33,253 bases of DNA from DATLFA01 sp039934635 (GTDB lineage: Bacteria > Actinomycetota > Acidimicrobiia > Acidimicrobiales > WLNW01): positions 1 through 33,253 of the forward strand of contig JBDTLT010000039.1 of assembly GCA_039934635.1 (NCBI GenBank), in the 5' to 3' direction. This document shows positions 8,160 to 16,277 of this stretch, one piece after another. Made by a program: the position numbers and the translations under genes. Every line of letters begins with the position of its first letter. Within the stretch, counting starts at the first letter, position 1. Under the pieces are notes generated by a model. It searched no databases and was not told the DNA's origin. It saw only the letters and a program-made list of their open reading frames with translations.

Positions 8160-8933
8160 TCAGCCTCCGAAAGCCTTCATGCGCTCGAGAACACTCGCCG
8201 CGGTCGGATCATCGAGTTGGTCGACCACACGGCCATCCGCGAGGAACACCACTGCGTCGGCGTAGGACGCCGCGACCGGATCGTGGGTCACCATCACGAC
8301 GGTCTGGCCAAAGTCGTCGACCGCTCGTCGGAACAGACCGAGGATCTCCGCGCCGGCACGCGAGTCGAGGTTGCCCGTCGGCTCATCGCCGAAGACGATT
8401 GCCGGCTTCGTCGCCAATGCTCGAGCTACTGCGACGCGCTGTTGTTGGCCGCCCGAGAGCTCGGAGGGGCGATGACCGAGACGATCGTGCAGGCCCACGG
8501 TGCGCACGATCTGCGCAAGCCATGCCTCGTCCGGCTGGCGACCGCCGAGGGTGTACGGCAAGGTGATGTTCTCTCTCGCCGTGAGCGTCGGCACGAGGTT
8601 GAAGGCCTGAAATACGAAGCCGACGCGCTCGCGGCGCAGCACCGTGAGCTCTCGATCGTTCAGCGTTGCGAGGTCCGCATCGCCGATGCGCACGGTGCCG
8701 GTCGAAAGGGTGTCGAGACCGGCCATGCAATGCAGCAAGGTTGACTTGCCCGAGCCCGAGGGGCCCATGATCGCGATGAGGCGGCCCGTGGGAATGGTCA
8801 TGGAAACATCGTCGAGGGCCCGGACGCCCGCATCACCCACGCCATAGACCTTCGTGGCGTGTTCGACGCGGGCGGCTGCGTGCGACGGGCTCGCGCCGAC
8901 GTGAATTTGGGGATTCTCGGTTGTCGTTGTCAT
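8160..8933 (-). CDS. ABC transporter ATP-binding protein (LolD/MacB type)
   Basis: A 257-aa ATPase partner of the downstream FtsX permease. Walker A GPSGSGKST is at 57-65, the Q-loop in FVFQAFNL near 107-113, the signature LSGGQQQ at 159-165, Walker B IVFGDEP at 179-185 and the H-loop H217. The LolD/MacB-like branch is indicated by the sequence between Q-loop and signature (NLVPTLTARENI). The start is uncertain: ATG at 8933 has GGA 4 nt ahead, and an in-frame ATG at 8942 adds three residues. The gene is divergent from a histidine kinase/response regulator pair, a common arrangement in which the two-component system controls the exporter. Confidence 0.93.
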   Translation of the reverse strand: MTTTTENPQIHVGASPSHAAARVEHATKVYGVGDAGVRALDDVSMTIPTGRLIAIMGPSGSGKSTLLHCMAGLDTLSTGTVRIGDADLATLNDRELTVLRRERVGFVFQAFNLVPTLTARENITLPYTLGGRQPDEAWLAQIVRTVGLHDRLGHRPSELSGGQQQRVAVARALATKPAIVFGDEPTGNLDSRAGAEILGLFRRAVDDFGQTVVMVTHDPVAASYADAVVFLADGRVVDQLDDPTAASVLERMKAFGG

Positions 8934-8993
8934 GCCTTCCATACTGAGAATCGAGGGGCATCGCGTCGTCCTGCGTCCGGCGTGACTTGCGCG

Positions 8994-9009
8994 TACTCCC
9001 GTGGGAGTA
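8994..9009. promoter_or_regulatory. Inverted repeat between the ABC and histidine kinase operons
   Basis: TACTCCC-GT-GGGAGTA has 7-bp perfect arms, with outer TTGCG/CGCAA arms adding weaker symmetry. It lies in the 136-bp divergent promoter region and is a candidate binding site for the NarL-type response regulator encoded at 10251. Confidence 0.45.
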
Positions 9010-9026
9010 GTCCGCAACGAGACCGG

Positions 9027-9045
9027 GGGCGGATGTCGTCCGCCC
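9027..9045. promoter_or_regulatory. Second inverted repeat in the ABC/kinase promoter region
   Basis: GGGCGGA-TGTCG-TCCGCCC has 7-bp perfect arms around 5 bp. It ends 10 bp before the kinase -10 and so overlaps its expected -35. It could be an operator or a short hairpin. Confidence 0.35.
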
Positions 9046-9055
9046 GTCGTATCCG

Positions 9056-9061
9056 TACGCT
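9056..9061 (+). promoter_or_regulatory. -10 element of the kinase/regulator operon
   Basis: TACGCT is followed by 8 nt and the ATG at 9070, so a leaderless transcript is likely. A GTG directly before the ATG is an alternative start. Confidence 0.4.
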
Positions 9062-9069
9062 CCAGGGTG

Positions 9070-10254
9070 ATGACACACGATGTGGTTGCCGCGGCAGAGG
9101 CGCCCGCCAACCGGCCATTCACCCCGGGCCGTCCCCGCTTCGAGGCCGTGCTCGTCGCGGCCGGGATCGCGGTGCAAATCGGCATCACCTTGTTGGCGGC
9201 GCAACACCAACCGCAGCGGCGCGACATCGATGGGTATGGCGTAGCGCTGCTCGCACTGGCCATCGCGGCGCTGCCGTTGCGCCGTCGCTGGCCCGTCGGT
9301 GTGCTCGCCTTCGCCTTCGTCACGACGGTGACCTACTTCATCGCAGACTATCCGCGGGGCCCCATCTTCTTCGCGCTCGTCGTCTCGCTCGCGCAGGTCG
9401 TGCTGACCGGCCATCGACGTGCCGCGATCGCGTCGATCGTCCTCGGGATGGTCGCTTTCACATGGCTCGGCCCAGTGCTCGGCACACAAGACACGCCGCC
9501 TATTGGCGGGGTGATCGGGCTCGGTGCGTGGCTCGTGGCGCTGCTCAGTGTGATGGAACTCGTTCGTAGTCGGCGCGAACGGGCCCGAGAAGAAGCGCTC
9601 TCGCGCGCCGAGTCGCTGCAGCGCCGTGCGAGCGACGAACGTCTCCGCATCGCCCAAGAACTCCACGACGCCGTCGCACACAACATCTCATTGATCAACA
9701 TCCACGCCGGCGTCGCGCTGCACCTCTTCGACGAGCAACCGCAGCAAGCGCGCGATGCATTGGCGACGATCAAGCAATCGAGCAAGGAAGCGTTGGTCGA
9801 ACTGCGCTCGATCCTGGGCATCTTGCGGCGCGCGGACGAGGACGCACCCAGAGCACCGACCCCGAGCCTCGCGCGGCTCGACGAACTCGTCGCGCGCTCC
9901 AACGCCGCGGGTCTGGAGGTGCGGGTCGACGTCGAAGGCGATCTCAACAACCTCCCCCGCAACGTCGATGTCGCCGCCTATCGCATCATTCAGGAATCAC
10001 TCACCAACGTCGCTCGCCACGCCGATCGCGCCGATGCCGTCGTGCGCGTGCGGGCCGCGGCCGACGCACTGAACCTCGAAGTGCTCGACGATGGTTCGGG
10101 GAGGACAAAGCCTCCCGAACTGCCGTCAGGGGGCAACGGCATCGCGGGCATGCGCGAGCGCGCCACTGCGATCGGCGGTTCGTTCGAGGCGGGCCCACGG
10201 CCCGGCCGCGGCTTCGCAGTGCGGGCACGCTTGCCGATCGGAGATGCACCTTGA
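9070..10254 (+). CDS. NarL-family sensor histidine kinase
   Basis: A 394-aa membrane kinase. Residues about 26-155 contain four to five hydrophobic segments with very short loops, so it probably senses the membrane or a ligand within it. Residues 160-190 form a charged, coiled-coil-like linker. The HisKA_3 dimerisation helix follows with RIAQELHDAVAHN, where H199 is the phosphorylated histidine. The C-terminal HATPase_c domain contains YRIIQESLTNVARHA (N-box), LDDGSG and GNGIAGMRERA (G-boxes). This is the DesK/LiaS-like type found beside MacB-like exporters. Its last four bases overlap the response regulator start, so they are co-translated. It is divergent from the ABC exporter that it probably controls. 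Confidence 0.93.
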   Translation: MTHDVVAAAEAPANRPFTPGRPRFEAVLVAAGIAVQIGITLLAAQHQPQRRDIDGYGVALLALAIAALPLRRRWPVGVLAFAFVTTVTYFIADYPRGPIFFALVVSLAQVVLTGHRRAAIASIVLGMVAFTWLGPVLGTQDTPPIGGVIGLGAWLVALLSVMELVRSRRERAREEALSRAESLQRRASDERLRIAQELHDAVAHNISLINIHAGVALHLFDEQPQQARDALATIKQSSKEALVELRSILGILRRADEDAPRAPTPSLARLDELVARSNAAGLEVRVDVEGDLNNLPRNVDVAAYRIIQESLTNVARHADRADAVVRVRAAADALNLEVLDDGSGRTKPPELPSGGNGIAGMRERATAIGGSFEAGPRPGRGFAVRARLPIGDAP

Positions 10255-10916
10255 TCAGAGTCGTGCTCGTGGACGACCAGGCCTTGGTGCGTGCAGGCCT
10301 ACGCGCGCTACTCGACGCGCAGGCAGACATTTGCGTTGTCGGTGAGGCGGGCGACGGTGCGGCCGCCGCGCAGCTCACCGGTGATCTCGTGCCCGACGTC
10401 GTTCTCATGGATATTCGCATGCCCGGAGTCGACGGGCTCACCGCGACGAAGTCCATCACTGCCGACCCGCGGCTCGCCGATGTGCGCATCGTGATGCTCA
10501 CGACGTTCGACCTCGACGAGTATGTCTTCGAGGCGTTGCGCTCGGGCGCGAGTGGCTTTCTCGTCAAGGACACCGAACCGGTCGAGCTCATCCGTGCCGT
10601 GCGAGCGGTCGCGAGCGGCGACGCGCTGCTCTCACCGCGTGCAACCCGGTCGTTGGTCGAGGAATACGCCGCTCGGGCAAAGCCCGCCGACCTGTCCCCC
10701 GAGCTCGACTTCCTCACCGACCGCGAGCGCGAAGTGATGACCCTCGTCGCCGCAGGGCTATCCAACGATGAGATCGGCGAACGTCTCTACATCAGCCCGA
10801 CGACCGCCAAGACCCACGTCAGCCGCGCAATGATCAAGCTCGGCGCGCGCGATCGCGCGCAGCTCGTCGTGTATGCGTATGAGACCGGCCTCGTGCGACC
10901 CGGCTGGACCGATTGA
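10251..10916 (+). CDS. NarL/LuxR-type response regulator
   Basis: A 221-aa regulator with an N-terminal receiver domain (acidic DDQ at 8-10, phosphoacceptor D54 in VLMDIRMPG, switch Thr in MLTTFD, Lys in LVKDTEP) and a C-terminal LuxR-type HTH (LTDREREVMTLVAAGLSNDEI, then TAKTHVSRAMIKLGARDR) over about residues 155-215. The start is TTG at 10251, overlapping the kinase stop as TTGA, with GGAG 7 nt upstream; this is translational coupling. It would be phosphorylated by the kinase at H199 and then bind DNA, probably in the ABC/kinase intergenic region. Its stop is 4 bp from the convergent stop of the next gene. Confidence 0.94.
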   Translation: MIRVVLVDDQALVRAGLRALLDAQADICVVGEAGDGAAAAQLTGDLVPDVVLMDIRMPGVDGLTATKSITADPRLADVRIVMLTTFDLDEYVFEALRSGASGFLVKDTEPVELIRAVRAVASGDALLSPRATRSLVEEYAARAKPADLSPELDFLTDREREVMTLVAAGLSNDEIGERLYISPTTAKTHVSRAMIKLGARDRAQLVVYAYETGLVRPGWTD

Positions 10917-10920
10917 AATT

Positions 10921-11457
10921 TCAGCCCGCCGTCGACACCTGACGACGCGGGGGCAGCAGAGAACAGACGATCAGAACCATCGTTACGACGCTGACGCTGA
11001 GTGTGGCTTCGAACGTCGTGATGACGTTGCTCGAACTGCCGGATCCGGTCTTGGTCGTCCACGAGGCCGGGTCTTGGTGCAGCACGACGTACCAGGTCGT
11101 CGCCGCGAGCACCAGCGCAGTCATGGCCGCGATGGCCAATTCGCGCGACGGCAGGTCGTTACGCACGCCGACCACCATGAGGACCGTGGCGGGTATCAGC
11201 AACGGGAACCCGACGACCGAGATCAGACACATCGGCCACAGCGCGAGCCCGGCAGCCGCGCAATAGCACGGGCACGACAGCCGCACGCCGAGCAGACCCA
11301 GCAACCCGGCGCCGATGAAGGGGGCGCCAAGGCCCGCACTCTCGAACCAACCCTCGGGGTCGCCGGGCGACCCTCCGAAGTGGTGGATCGTGATCAGGCC
11401 GGCGCCGCCCGCGATCGTGATCATGGCGGCGATCGATGCCCGTCCTGGCTGCTCCAC
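10921..11457 (-). CDS. Small multi-pass membrane protein, divergent from TetR regulator
   Basis: A 178-aa hydrophobic protein that I do not recognise. There are about four to five membrane segments, roughly at residues 12-28, 42-58, 62-92, 105-125 and 145-168. A cysteine-rich turn, SCPCYC, lies between the second and third. No catalytic motif is visible. The frame is open further upstream, but that part overlaps the TetR gene. The GTG at 11457 is chosen because TATGAT (11469-11464, -) lies 6 nt before it, giving a leaderless promoter inside the shared palindrome. The gene is probably the main target of the TetR regulator; by analogy with TetR-linked membrane proteins it could be involved in efflux or envelope adaptation, but that is a guess. 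Confidence 0.65.
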   Translation of the reverse strand: MEQPGRASIAAMITIAGGAGLITIHHFGGSPGDPEGWFESAGLGAPFIGAGLLGLLGVRLSCPCYCAAAGLALWPMCLISVVGFPLLIPATVLMVVGVRNDLPSRELAIAAMTALVLAATTWYVVLHQDPASWTTKTGSGSSSNVITTFEATLSVSVVTMVLIVCSLLPPRRQVSTAG

Positions 11458-11462
11458 GCCAC

Positions 11463-11482
11463 TATCATACGTACGTATGATA
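11463..11482. promoter_or_regulatory. Perfect 20-bp palindromic operator with two back-to-back promoters
   Basis: TATCATACGTACGTATGATA is a perfect palindrome. It holds a -10 for each direction: TATCAT (11463-11468, +) lies 8 nt before the TetR ATG, and TATGAT (11469-11464, -) lies 6 nt before the membrane-protein GTG. The TetR start codon at 11477 is inside it. On the minus strand TTGCGT lies 16 bp upstream of TATGAT as a possible -35. It is almost certainly the TetR protein's own operator. Confidence 0.8.
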
Positions 11483-12091
11483 TCGACGCAAAGGCGAGCA
11501 TCGGCCGCCACGACGACTGCGACCAGGACGCGGCTGCTCGACGCGGCGGCGCAGATCATCCGCACGGGCGGCCCTCGAGCGGCCACCTCGCGCGCGATCG
11601 CGGAAGAGGCCCGCGAAAACCTCGGAGCGATCACCTACTACTTCGGCTCGAAGGACCAACTCGTCGCCGCCGCGTTGTCCGCAAACGCCCGGTCGTTGAT
11701 CGAGCCCGTCGTGAACGAGCTGATGCGCCAGGACGTCGACCCTGTGGCCAAACTGCTTGCTTCGGCCCGCATGCTCGACGACATCTTGGGCGAACATCGC
11801 GACGACCTACCCGCGTACCTTCACGGTCTCTCTGCCACCCAACATGACGTCGCGGTCAGAGACGAGATACGTGTGCTGCACCGAGGTCTCGCGAACGTGC
11901 TCGCGGCAGAGATGCGCACGCAGCAAGAACGCGATCTGCTGCCGGCATGGGTCAACCCGTCGGCGATGGCTCAACTGATCGTGGCCCTCGTGAACGGCGT
12001 GGCGATCGCCGTGGCGACTGATCCGGACGACACCGACGCGACCGCGATTGCCGGACAGTTCGCGCAGCTGCTCATCACGGCGCGCGGCTAG
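11477..12091 (+). CDS. TetR-family transcriptional regulator
   Basis: A 204-aa repressor of normal family length. The N-terminal HTH is RTRLLDAAAQIIRTGGPRAA, then TSRAIAEEARENLGAITYYFGSKDQLVAAAL, at about residues 17-66; NLGAITYYFGSKDQL is the conserved recognition helix region. The C-terminal ligand domain has no identifiable inducer. The ATG lies inside a perfect 20-bp palindrome that also holds the promoters, so the protein probably represses itself and the divergent membrane protein. The transcript appears leaderless (TATCAT, 8 nt, ATG). Its stop codon overlaps by 4 bp with the stop of the convergent permease gene. Confidence 0.92.
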   Translation: MISTQRRASAATTTATRTRLLDAAAQIIRTGGPRAATSRAIAEEARENLGAITYYFGSKDQLVAAALSANARSLIEPVVNELMRQDVDPVAKLLASARMLDDILGEHRDDLPAYLHGLSATQHDVAVRDEIRVLHRGLANVLAAEMRTQQERDLLPAWVNPSAMAQLIVALVNGVAIAVATDPDDTDATAIAGQFAQLLITARG

Positions 12092-14649
12092 AGCAGCCTC
12101 GCCTCGGCGCCATGTGAACGCAGTGCCTCCAACGCATCACGGTGCGCGACGGCGCGCCGCGCCGGCATGACCGATGCCGCGAGTCCTATCGCGAGCACGA
12201 CGACAATCGTGACGATCACGAGCAGTACGGGCACGAACGGGCGCGGTGCCGCCCCGAGATCACGCGCAAACGAAGCAAACGCGACGCGACCGACGACCAC
12301 GCCGATCGGCACACCGACCACTAGGCCGAGCGCGACGACCGCAATCGCATGCCAACGCACTGATGCCCGAATCTGGCGCGGTGTACCGCCGAGCGCCCGC
12401 ACGACCGCCAACTCGCGCCGCCGCGCACGTGTACCGGACGCAATCCCGGCGACGACACTCGCTGCCATCGTGATCGCGAACGCACCGGCGAGCAGTACGG
12501 GCACCTGCCGCATCGCGTCGACATCGACGATCGTCGCCGGCCGCACGGGATCGGTGAAGACCTCCGGCGGCGCCTCGTACGGATCCCACCCTGGCAGTTG
12601 GTCGCTGATCTCCGCCATGAACTTGGCGGGATCGACACCATCGGCGAAATCGACGGCGACGAATCCGGCGAACTGATCCGCGAGTTCGCTCCCCGACTTG
12701 TCGGTCTGGTCCCGCGCTTGGTCGAGGAGCACGTCGTACAACGCAGTCGACAACAACGCTCCATTGCCGAGCGACATCCGGTCGGATTCGAATGGGCCGA
12801 TGGCCGGCAATACGACGAGCCCACTGATGCGGGCAGTTCGCTCGCCGTTCGCCGACTGTACCGAGACCTCATCACCGACACCGACGCCGAGATCGCGCGC
12901 AGTCCGCGAGCCCAACGCAATCTCGTCGGCCGCGTGCGGCGGATGGCCCGAGACGATCGTCGATGGCGCGATCAATTCTTCGAAGCCGGCCCGCGGTCCG
13001 ATGAATGGCAACGGAACACCGTTCACCGTCAGCCCACCCGCTACCGATGCTGCTGCCCATCGTTCGACTTCGGGCCGATCGAGGCTTGTCGCGACCGCTT
13101 CGAGCCTGGACGGGCCGTAGCCGAAGTTGACGAGCACGCCGGTCTCGTAGGACCACCCGTAGAGCGAGGGTGTGTCGACGAGATGGACGACGCTCGCGCT
13201 GAACACCGTCGTGGCGACGACCGCGCCGATCGCCAGCACCGATCCCGTCAGCAACGCTCCGGCGCCCCTGCTACGCGTGGCGGCCCGTACACCGAGGCCG
13301 AACGACGGCGAACGGCTCAAGCGGTCGAGGGCGCGACGATGCGAGGTCACGTCCTCGACCTCCATCACGGGCCGGCCCGCGCTGCGCCGCGCCAGTAAAG
13401 CAAGCCCGATTGCGAGCAAGACGACGCAGACCGCGACAGGCCACGCTACGGCACCCGAGACGCCCCGACTGCTGTGCGGCACCACTTCACGCGCGCTCGC
13501 CACTGGGCCGATGGGCGAAGCGACCCATGCAACGACCAAGGAACCCACCACACCGATGGCGATCGCACCCCCGGCAGGCAGCGCCAAAGCGAGCGCGCGG
13601 CGCATCGACGACAGCCCCAAGCTGTGCCACACCGCGACATCGCGTTCGCGGCGGCGCAGCAAGCGCACGACCAACAGCAGCGCCACGCCGACCGTCGTCA
13701 ATGCCGCCGCGTAGCCGAAGGCGCGCATCGACGTCACGACCGGCGACAACGACTGGCGAACCCGCGCCGCGTCATCGGCCGCGAACGACGCGATCAGCTC
13801 GTACCCGACGTTGTTTTCGCGAAGTGCCGCCGGTAGCTGTTCGTTCGCGGCAGCGAAGAGATCGGTGAGCGCGCCGGCGACCGCTTTCGCGCCGGCGTCA
13901 CCGCCCTCCGTACGCAACGAGAAATAGCGATAACTCGTGGTGCAGTCGGGCGGAATCAATTCGGGAAATATCTGCGTCAGCGAACGCGTGTCGTCCGGCC
14001 TCGGCGTGCCGATGACGCAGTCGTACTTCGCGGCCACATCGGGGGTGACGATCAGCCGTTGCCGCGGGAACAGTTCGTCGGCAAGCACTTCGTCGGAAAG
14101 GACACCGATGCCGACCACCTGCACCTGCTCGGTCCCGAGTAGGACGAAGTCCGAAGCCTCGCCGTCTTCGAGGGTGTACTGCGGTGTGTAGAACGAGAGC
14201 GTGATCGTGTCGCCGACGTTGACGCCGACCTCGATCGCCGCTTCTTGGCTGAGAAACGCCTCGGCGCCCGATCGGATCATTCTGCCCTCGTGTACGACGG
14301 GGCGATCCGTCTCGGTGTAGCGACCGTTGGGCGACATCCGTGCCTGGAGGTAGTTCGACTGGTTGTCGTTCACTCCGACCGTCAGCAACGAATCGCTCGT
14401 GACACCCACTACGCCGGGCACCGATCGAATCATCGCCTCCGCCTCGGCGGTGTCGAGACTGGGATTGACGACGAGGTTGCCGACTTGGGCCTGGCGCAGG
14501 TAGTCGGGGTAGGCCCGCTCCGTTCGATGCGCGATCTCGATGCTGGCCAGACCGGCGCCGAGCCCCGCCGTCAACAGGATCGCCACCGCGGCTAACGCCA
14601 TCACGTTGCGCCGAACGCCTTCGCGCACAAGGAGTTTCAGCGTCTCCAC
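12088..14649 (-). CDS. FtsX-like ABC permease without its own ATPase
   Basis: An 853-aa permease with an N-terminal TM at about 18-38, a large extracytoplasmic domain to about residue 320, and a four-helix FtsX block around 325-440 (RRRERDVAVWHSLGLSSMRR). A second TM plus extracytoplasmic domain follows, then a C-terminal FtsX block with GTRARRRELAVVRALGGTPRQ near 755. It is the same architecture as the permease at 5625 but clearly diverged. No ATP-binding gene adjoins it, so it would need an ATPase from elsewhere. The GTG at 14649 is chosen because VETLKLLVREGVRRN is a typical start for the family and TACGGT lies 6 nt upstream. A TTG at 14727 overlapping the previous stop as TTGA is the alternative and would add 26 residues. 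Confidence 0.87.
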   Translation of the reverse strand: METLKLLVREGVRRNVMALAAVAILLTAGLGAGLASIEIAHRTERAYPDYLRQAQVGNLVVNPSLDTAEAEAMIRSVPGVVGVTSDSLLTVGVNDNQSNYLQARMSPNGRYTETDRPVVHEGRMIRSGAEAFLSQEAAIEVGVNVGDTITLSFYTPQYTLEDGEASDFVLLGTEQVQVVGIGVLSDEVLADELFPRQRLIVTPDVAAKYDCVIGTPRPDDTRSLTQIFPELIPPDCTTSYRYFSLRTEGGDAGAKAVAGALTDLFAAANEQLPAALRENNVGYELIASFAADDAARVRQSLSPVVTSMRAFGYAAALTTVGVALLLVVRLLRRRERDVAVWHSLGLSSMRRALALALPAGGAIAIGVVGSLVVAWVASPIGPVASAREVVPHSSRGVSGAVAWPVAVCVVLLAIGLALLARRSAGRPVMEVEDVTSHRRALDRLSRSPSFGLGVRAATRSRGAGALLTGSVLAIGAVVATTVFSASVVHLVDTPSLYGWSYETGVLVNFGYGPSRLEAVATSLDRPEVERWAAASVAGGLTVNGVPLPFIGPRAGFEELIAPSTIVSGHPPHAADEIALGSRTARDLGVGVGDEVSVQSANGERTARISGLVVLPAIGPFESDRMSLGNGALLSTALYDVLLDQARDQTDKSGSELADQFAGFVAVDFADGVDPAKFMAEISDQLPGWDPYEAPPEVFTDPVRPATIVDVDAMRQVPVLLAGAFAITMAASVVAGIASGTRARRRELAVVRALGGTPRQIRASVRWHAIAVVALGLVVGVPIGVVVGRVAFASFARDLGAAPRPFVPVLLVIVTIVVVLAIGLAASVMPARRAVAHRDALEALRSHGAEARLL

Positions 14650-14655
14650 ATGTCG

Positions 14656-14661
14656 ACCGTA
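14656..14661 (-). promoter_or_regulatory. Possible internal promoter before the FtsX-like permease
   Basis: TACGGT is followed by 6 nt and the GTG at 14649, the same leaderless geometry as other genes here. It would let the permease be expressed apart from the upstream sigma-factor operon. Confidence 0.35.
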
Positions 14662-14723
14662 CCGGTGACCGACGCCGTGGTCCAGGGCGCTGACTGGTGG
14701 CAGCGCAGGGATGCCACCACCCG

Positions 14724-16277
14724 TCAACGCTTCGGTGTACCGACAAGAAGCTGCACTGGCGACCCTGCGGAGTTGCCGCTCACGGTGACCGTGATGGCGT
14801 CTGCTGTCACCCGCACATCACCGGCATGACCTTCGCCCACGAGCGGAGCGAGATCGACGACCGAGGCCTCGATGCCGTCGGTGGTCGTCACGAGGTAGCT
14901 GTGTTCCTTTTCGTCGCTGCCGTACTGCGTGACCACCAATGCCACGCCGAGCGGGCCTACTGCTGCACCCGATGTGGAGAAGTCGCCTTCGATCCCGGCC
15001 CGGCGCACGAGGTCGGTGACGCCGAGTTCGCTCCACTTGCCGTCGCCCTGTTGCACCTTGATCGTCGCAACCTGCTCGCCTGCTTCTGGTTGACCGGCGA
15101 TGACAACCACGCCACGGTCACGACGCGTACCCGATGCAAGCACGTAGCCGGGTGTCGCCAACCCAGCATCGGCCTGCCACGTGTGGCCGTCGGCCGAGCT
15201 CCAAGATTCGATTGTCGAATACGTCGCGCCGCTCGACCCGACCAAACTGAATCCGTCGGCCGTTGCGAGCAGTGCGCCGAGTTGGCGCACTGCGCGGGGC
15301 AAGCTCGTTTCGGCGAAGTTCGAGCCGTCGTCGGAGACGAAGACGCGAGTCTCGCCCAGTAACAGCGAGCGCAATGCGGCATCGATGTTCAGCTGGTCCC
15401 ATGTGTAGGACGCGGAGACCACCGGAGCTTTCATCTTGCGCGCGACGGCAGCTTCTTTTTCGGCCGGCGCCGCGCCCGGGGTCGAAGCGACATAGACATC
15501 GACGCCGGTCTCGGTGACCGAGTAGCCCTGGCTCACATCGATACCCCGGGGCATGAGTTTCGCGAGATCATCTTCGACTTGCACACGGACCCCGACCACA
15601 ACACGAGTGCCGTTGCTCGCGACCGTTAGCCGGTTGAGACCCACGTGCACTCCGTAGCGCGCCTCGAGCGCGGCCACATTGATCGGCAACGTAACGCGCG
15701 ACCAAGCCGCTCCCGCAGTGTTCGTAGAAGCAAGTTGCACCGCCCGCAGGTTGCCACCGGCCGGCGCAGTGCCGATCGCGTAGAGCAAGTGATCACTGGT
15801 CGCGAGCGACGACGGGTTGAGGTTGTCCGGCAACGCGGTCGGCGTCCACTCGATCCCATCAGCCGACCGGTAGAGCGTCGCCGGCACTGGGCCGCTGTCT
15901 TCGGTGACCGCACCGGGCGCGGTGGACAGGCTGTAGAGCGCGTTGCCCGGCCCGACCACCGTCGAGTTGCTCCACGACAGCGCGGCCCTGGGCGTCACGG
16001 CATGCCACACGAGCGACGAGTCGACGAGCACCGGGCCGGCCTGCCGGACATCGACTCGCTCGGCCGAGGGCGCGCCGTCGAGGTTTGCGAACGACAGCGC
16101 ACCCGTGAGCACCGCGACCGCAGCACAGGCGGAAACGGCGGCGCGCCGGTGGCGGTGTCGGCGCGCCGCCCGATCCATCACCGAGGCGATGCCCGCGGGA
16201 GGAAGTTCGATACTGATGGCACGGGCGGAGAAGTACTGATCGAAGCGGCTGTCGTCACGCATTGTGAGGCCTCTCAT
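14724..16277 (-). CDS. One-TM protein with Asp-box (BNR) propeller repeats; candidate anti-sigma/sensor
   Basis: A 517-aa protein. Residues 1-48 are cytoplasmic and end in a basic run (DRAARRHRHRR). One TM follows at about 49-68 (AVSACAAVAVLTGALSF), and the remaining roughly 440 residues are extracytoplasmic. At least three Asp-box-like turns are visible: YRSADGIEWTPT, VFVSDDGSNFAET and WSSADGHTWQAD, as in sialidase-like beta-propellers. The gene overlaps the sigma-factor stop as ATGA (ATG at 16277). A second ATG at 16262 has GAGAGG 7 nt upstream and may be the true start. Genes directly after ECF sigma factors with a short cytoplasmic tail and one TM are usually anti-sigma factors; I see no zinc-binding HxxxCxxC motif, so that role is inferred from position. 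Confidence 0.75.
   Translation of the reverse strand: MRGLTMRDDSRFDQYFSARAISIELPPAGIASVMDRAARRHRHRRAAVSACAAVAVLTGALSFANLDGAPSAERVDVRQAGPVLVDSSLVWHAVTPRAALSWSNSTVVGPGNALYSLSTAPGAVTEDSGPVPATLYRSADGIEWTPTALPDNLNPSSLATSDHLLYAIGTAPAGGNLRAVQLASTNTAGAAWSRVTLPINVAALEARYGVHVGLNRLTVASNGTRVVVGVRVQVEDDLAKLMPRGIDVSQGYSVTETGVDVYVASTPGAAPAEKEAAVARKMKAPVVSASYTWDQLNIDAALRSLLLGETRVFVSDDGSNFAETSLPRAVRQLGALLATADGFSLVGSSGATYSTIESWSSADGHTWQADAGLATPGYVLASGTRRDRGVVVIAGQPEAGEQVATIKVQQGDGKWSELGVTDLVRRAGIEGDFSTSGAAVGPLGVALVVTQYGSDEKEHSYLVTTTDGIEASVVDLAPLVGEGHAGDVRVTADAITVTVSGNSAGSPVQLLVGTPKR

Noticed and set aside
10873..11847. 324-codon plus-strand frame opposite the small membrane protein
   Set aside because: No domain, extreme Arg/Asp content, and it runs across the TetR gene in another frame.
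13810..13835. GTTT...GGTAG sequence resembling the stress promoter
   Set aside because: It lies inside the FtsX-like gene and lacks the full GGG triplet at the right distance.
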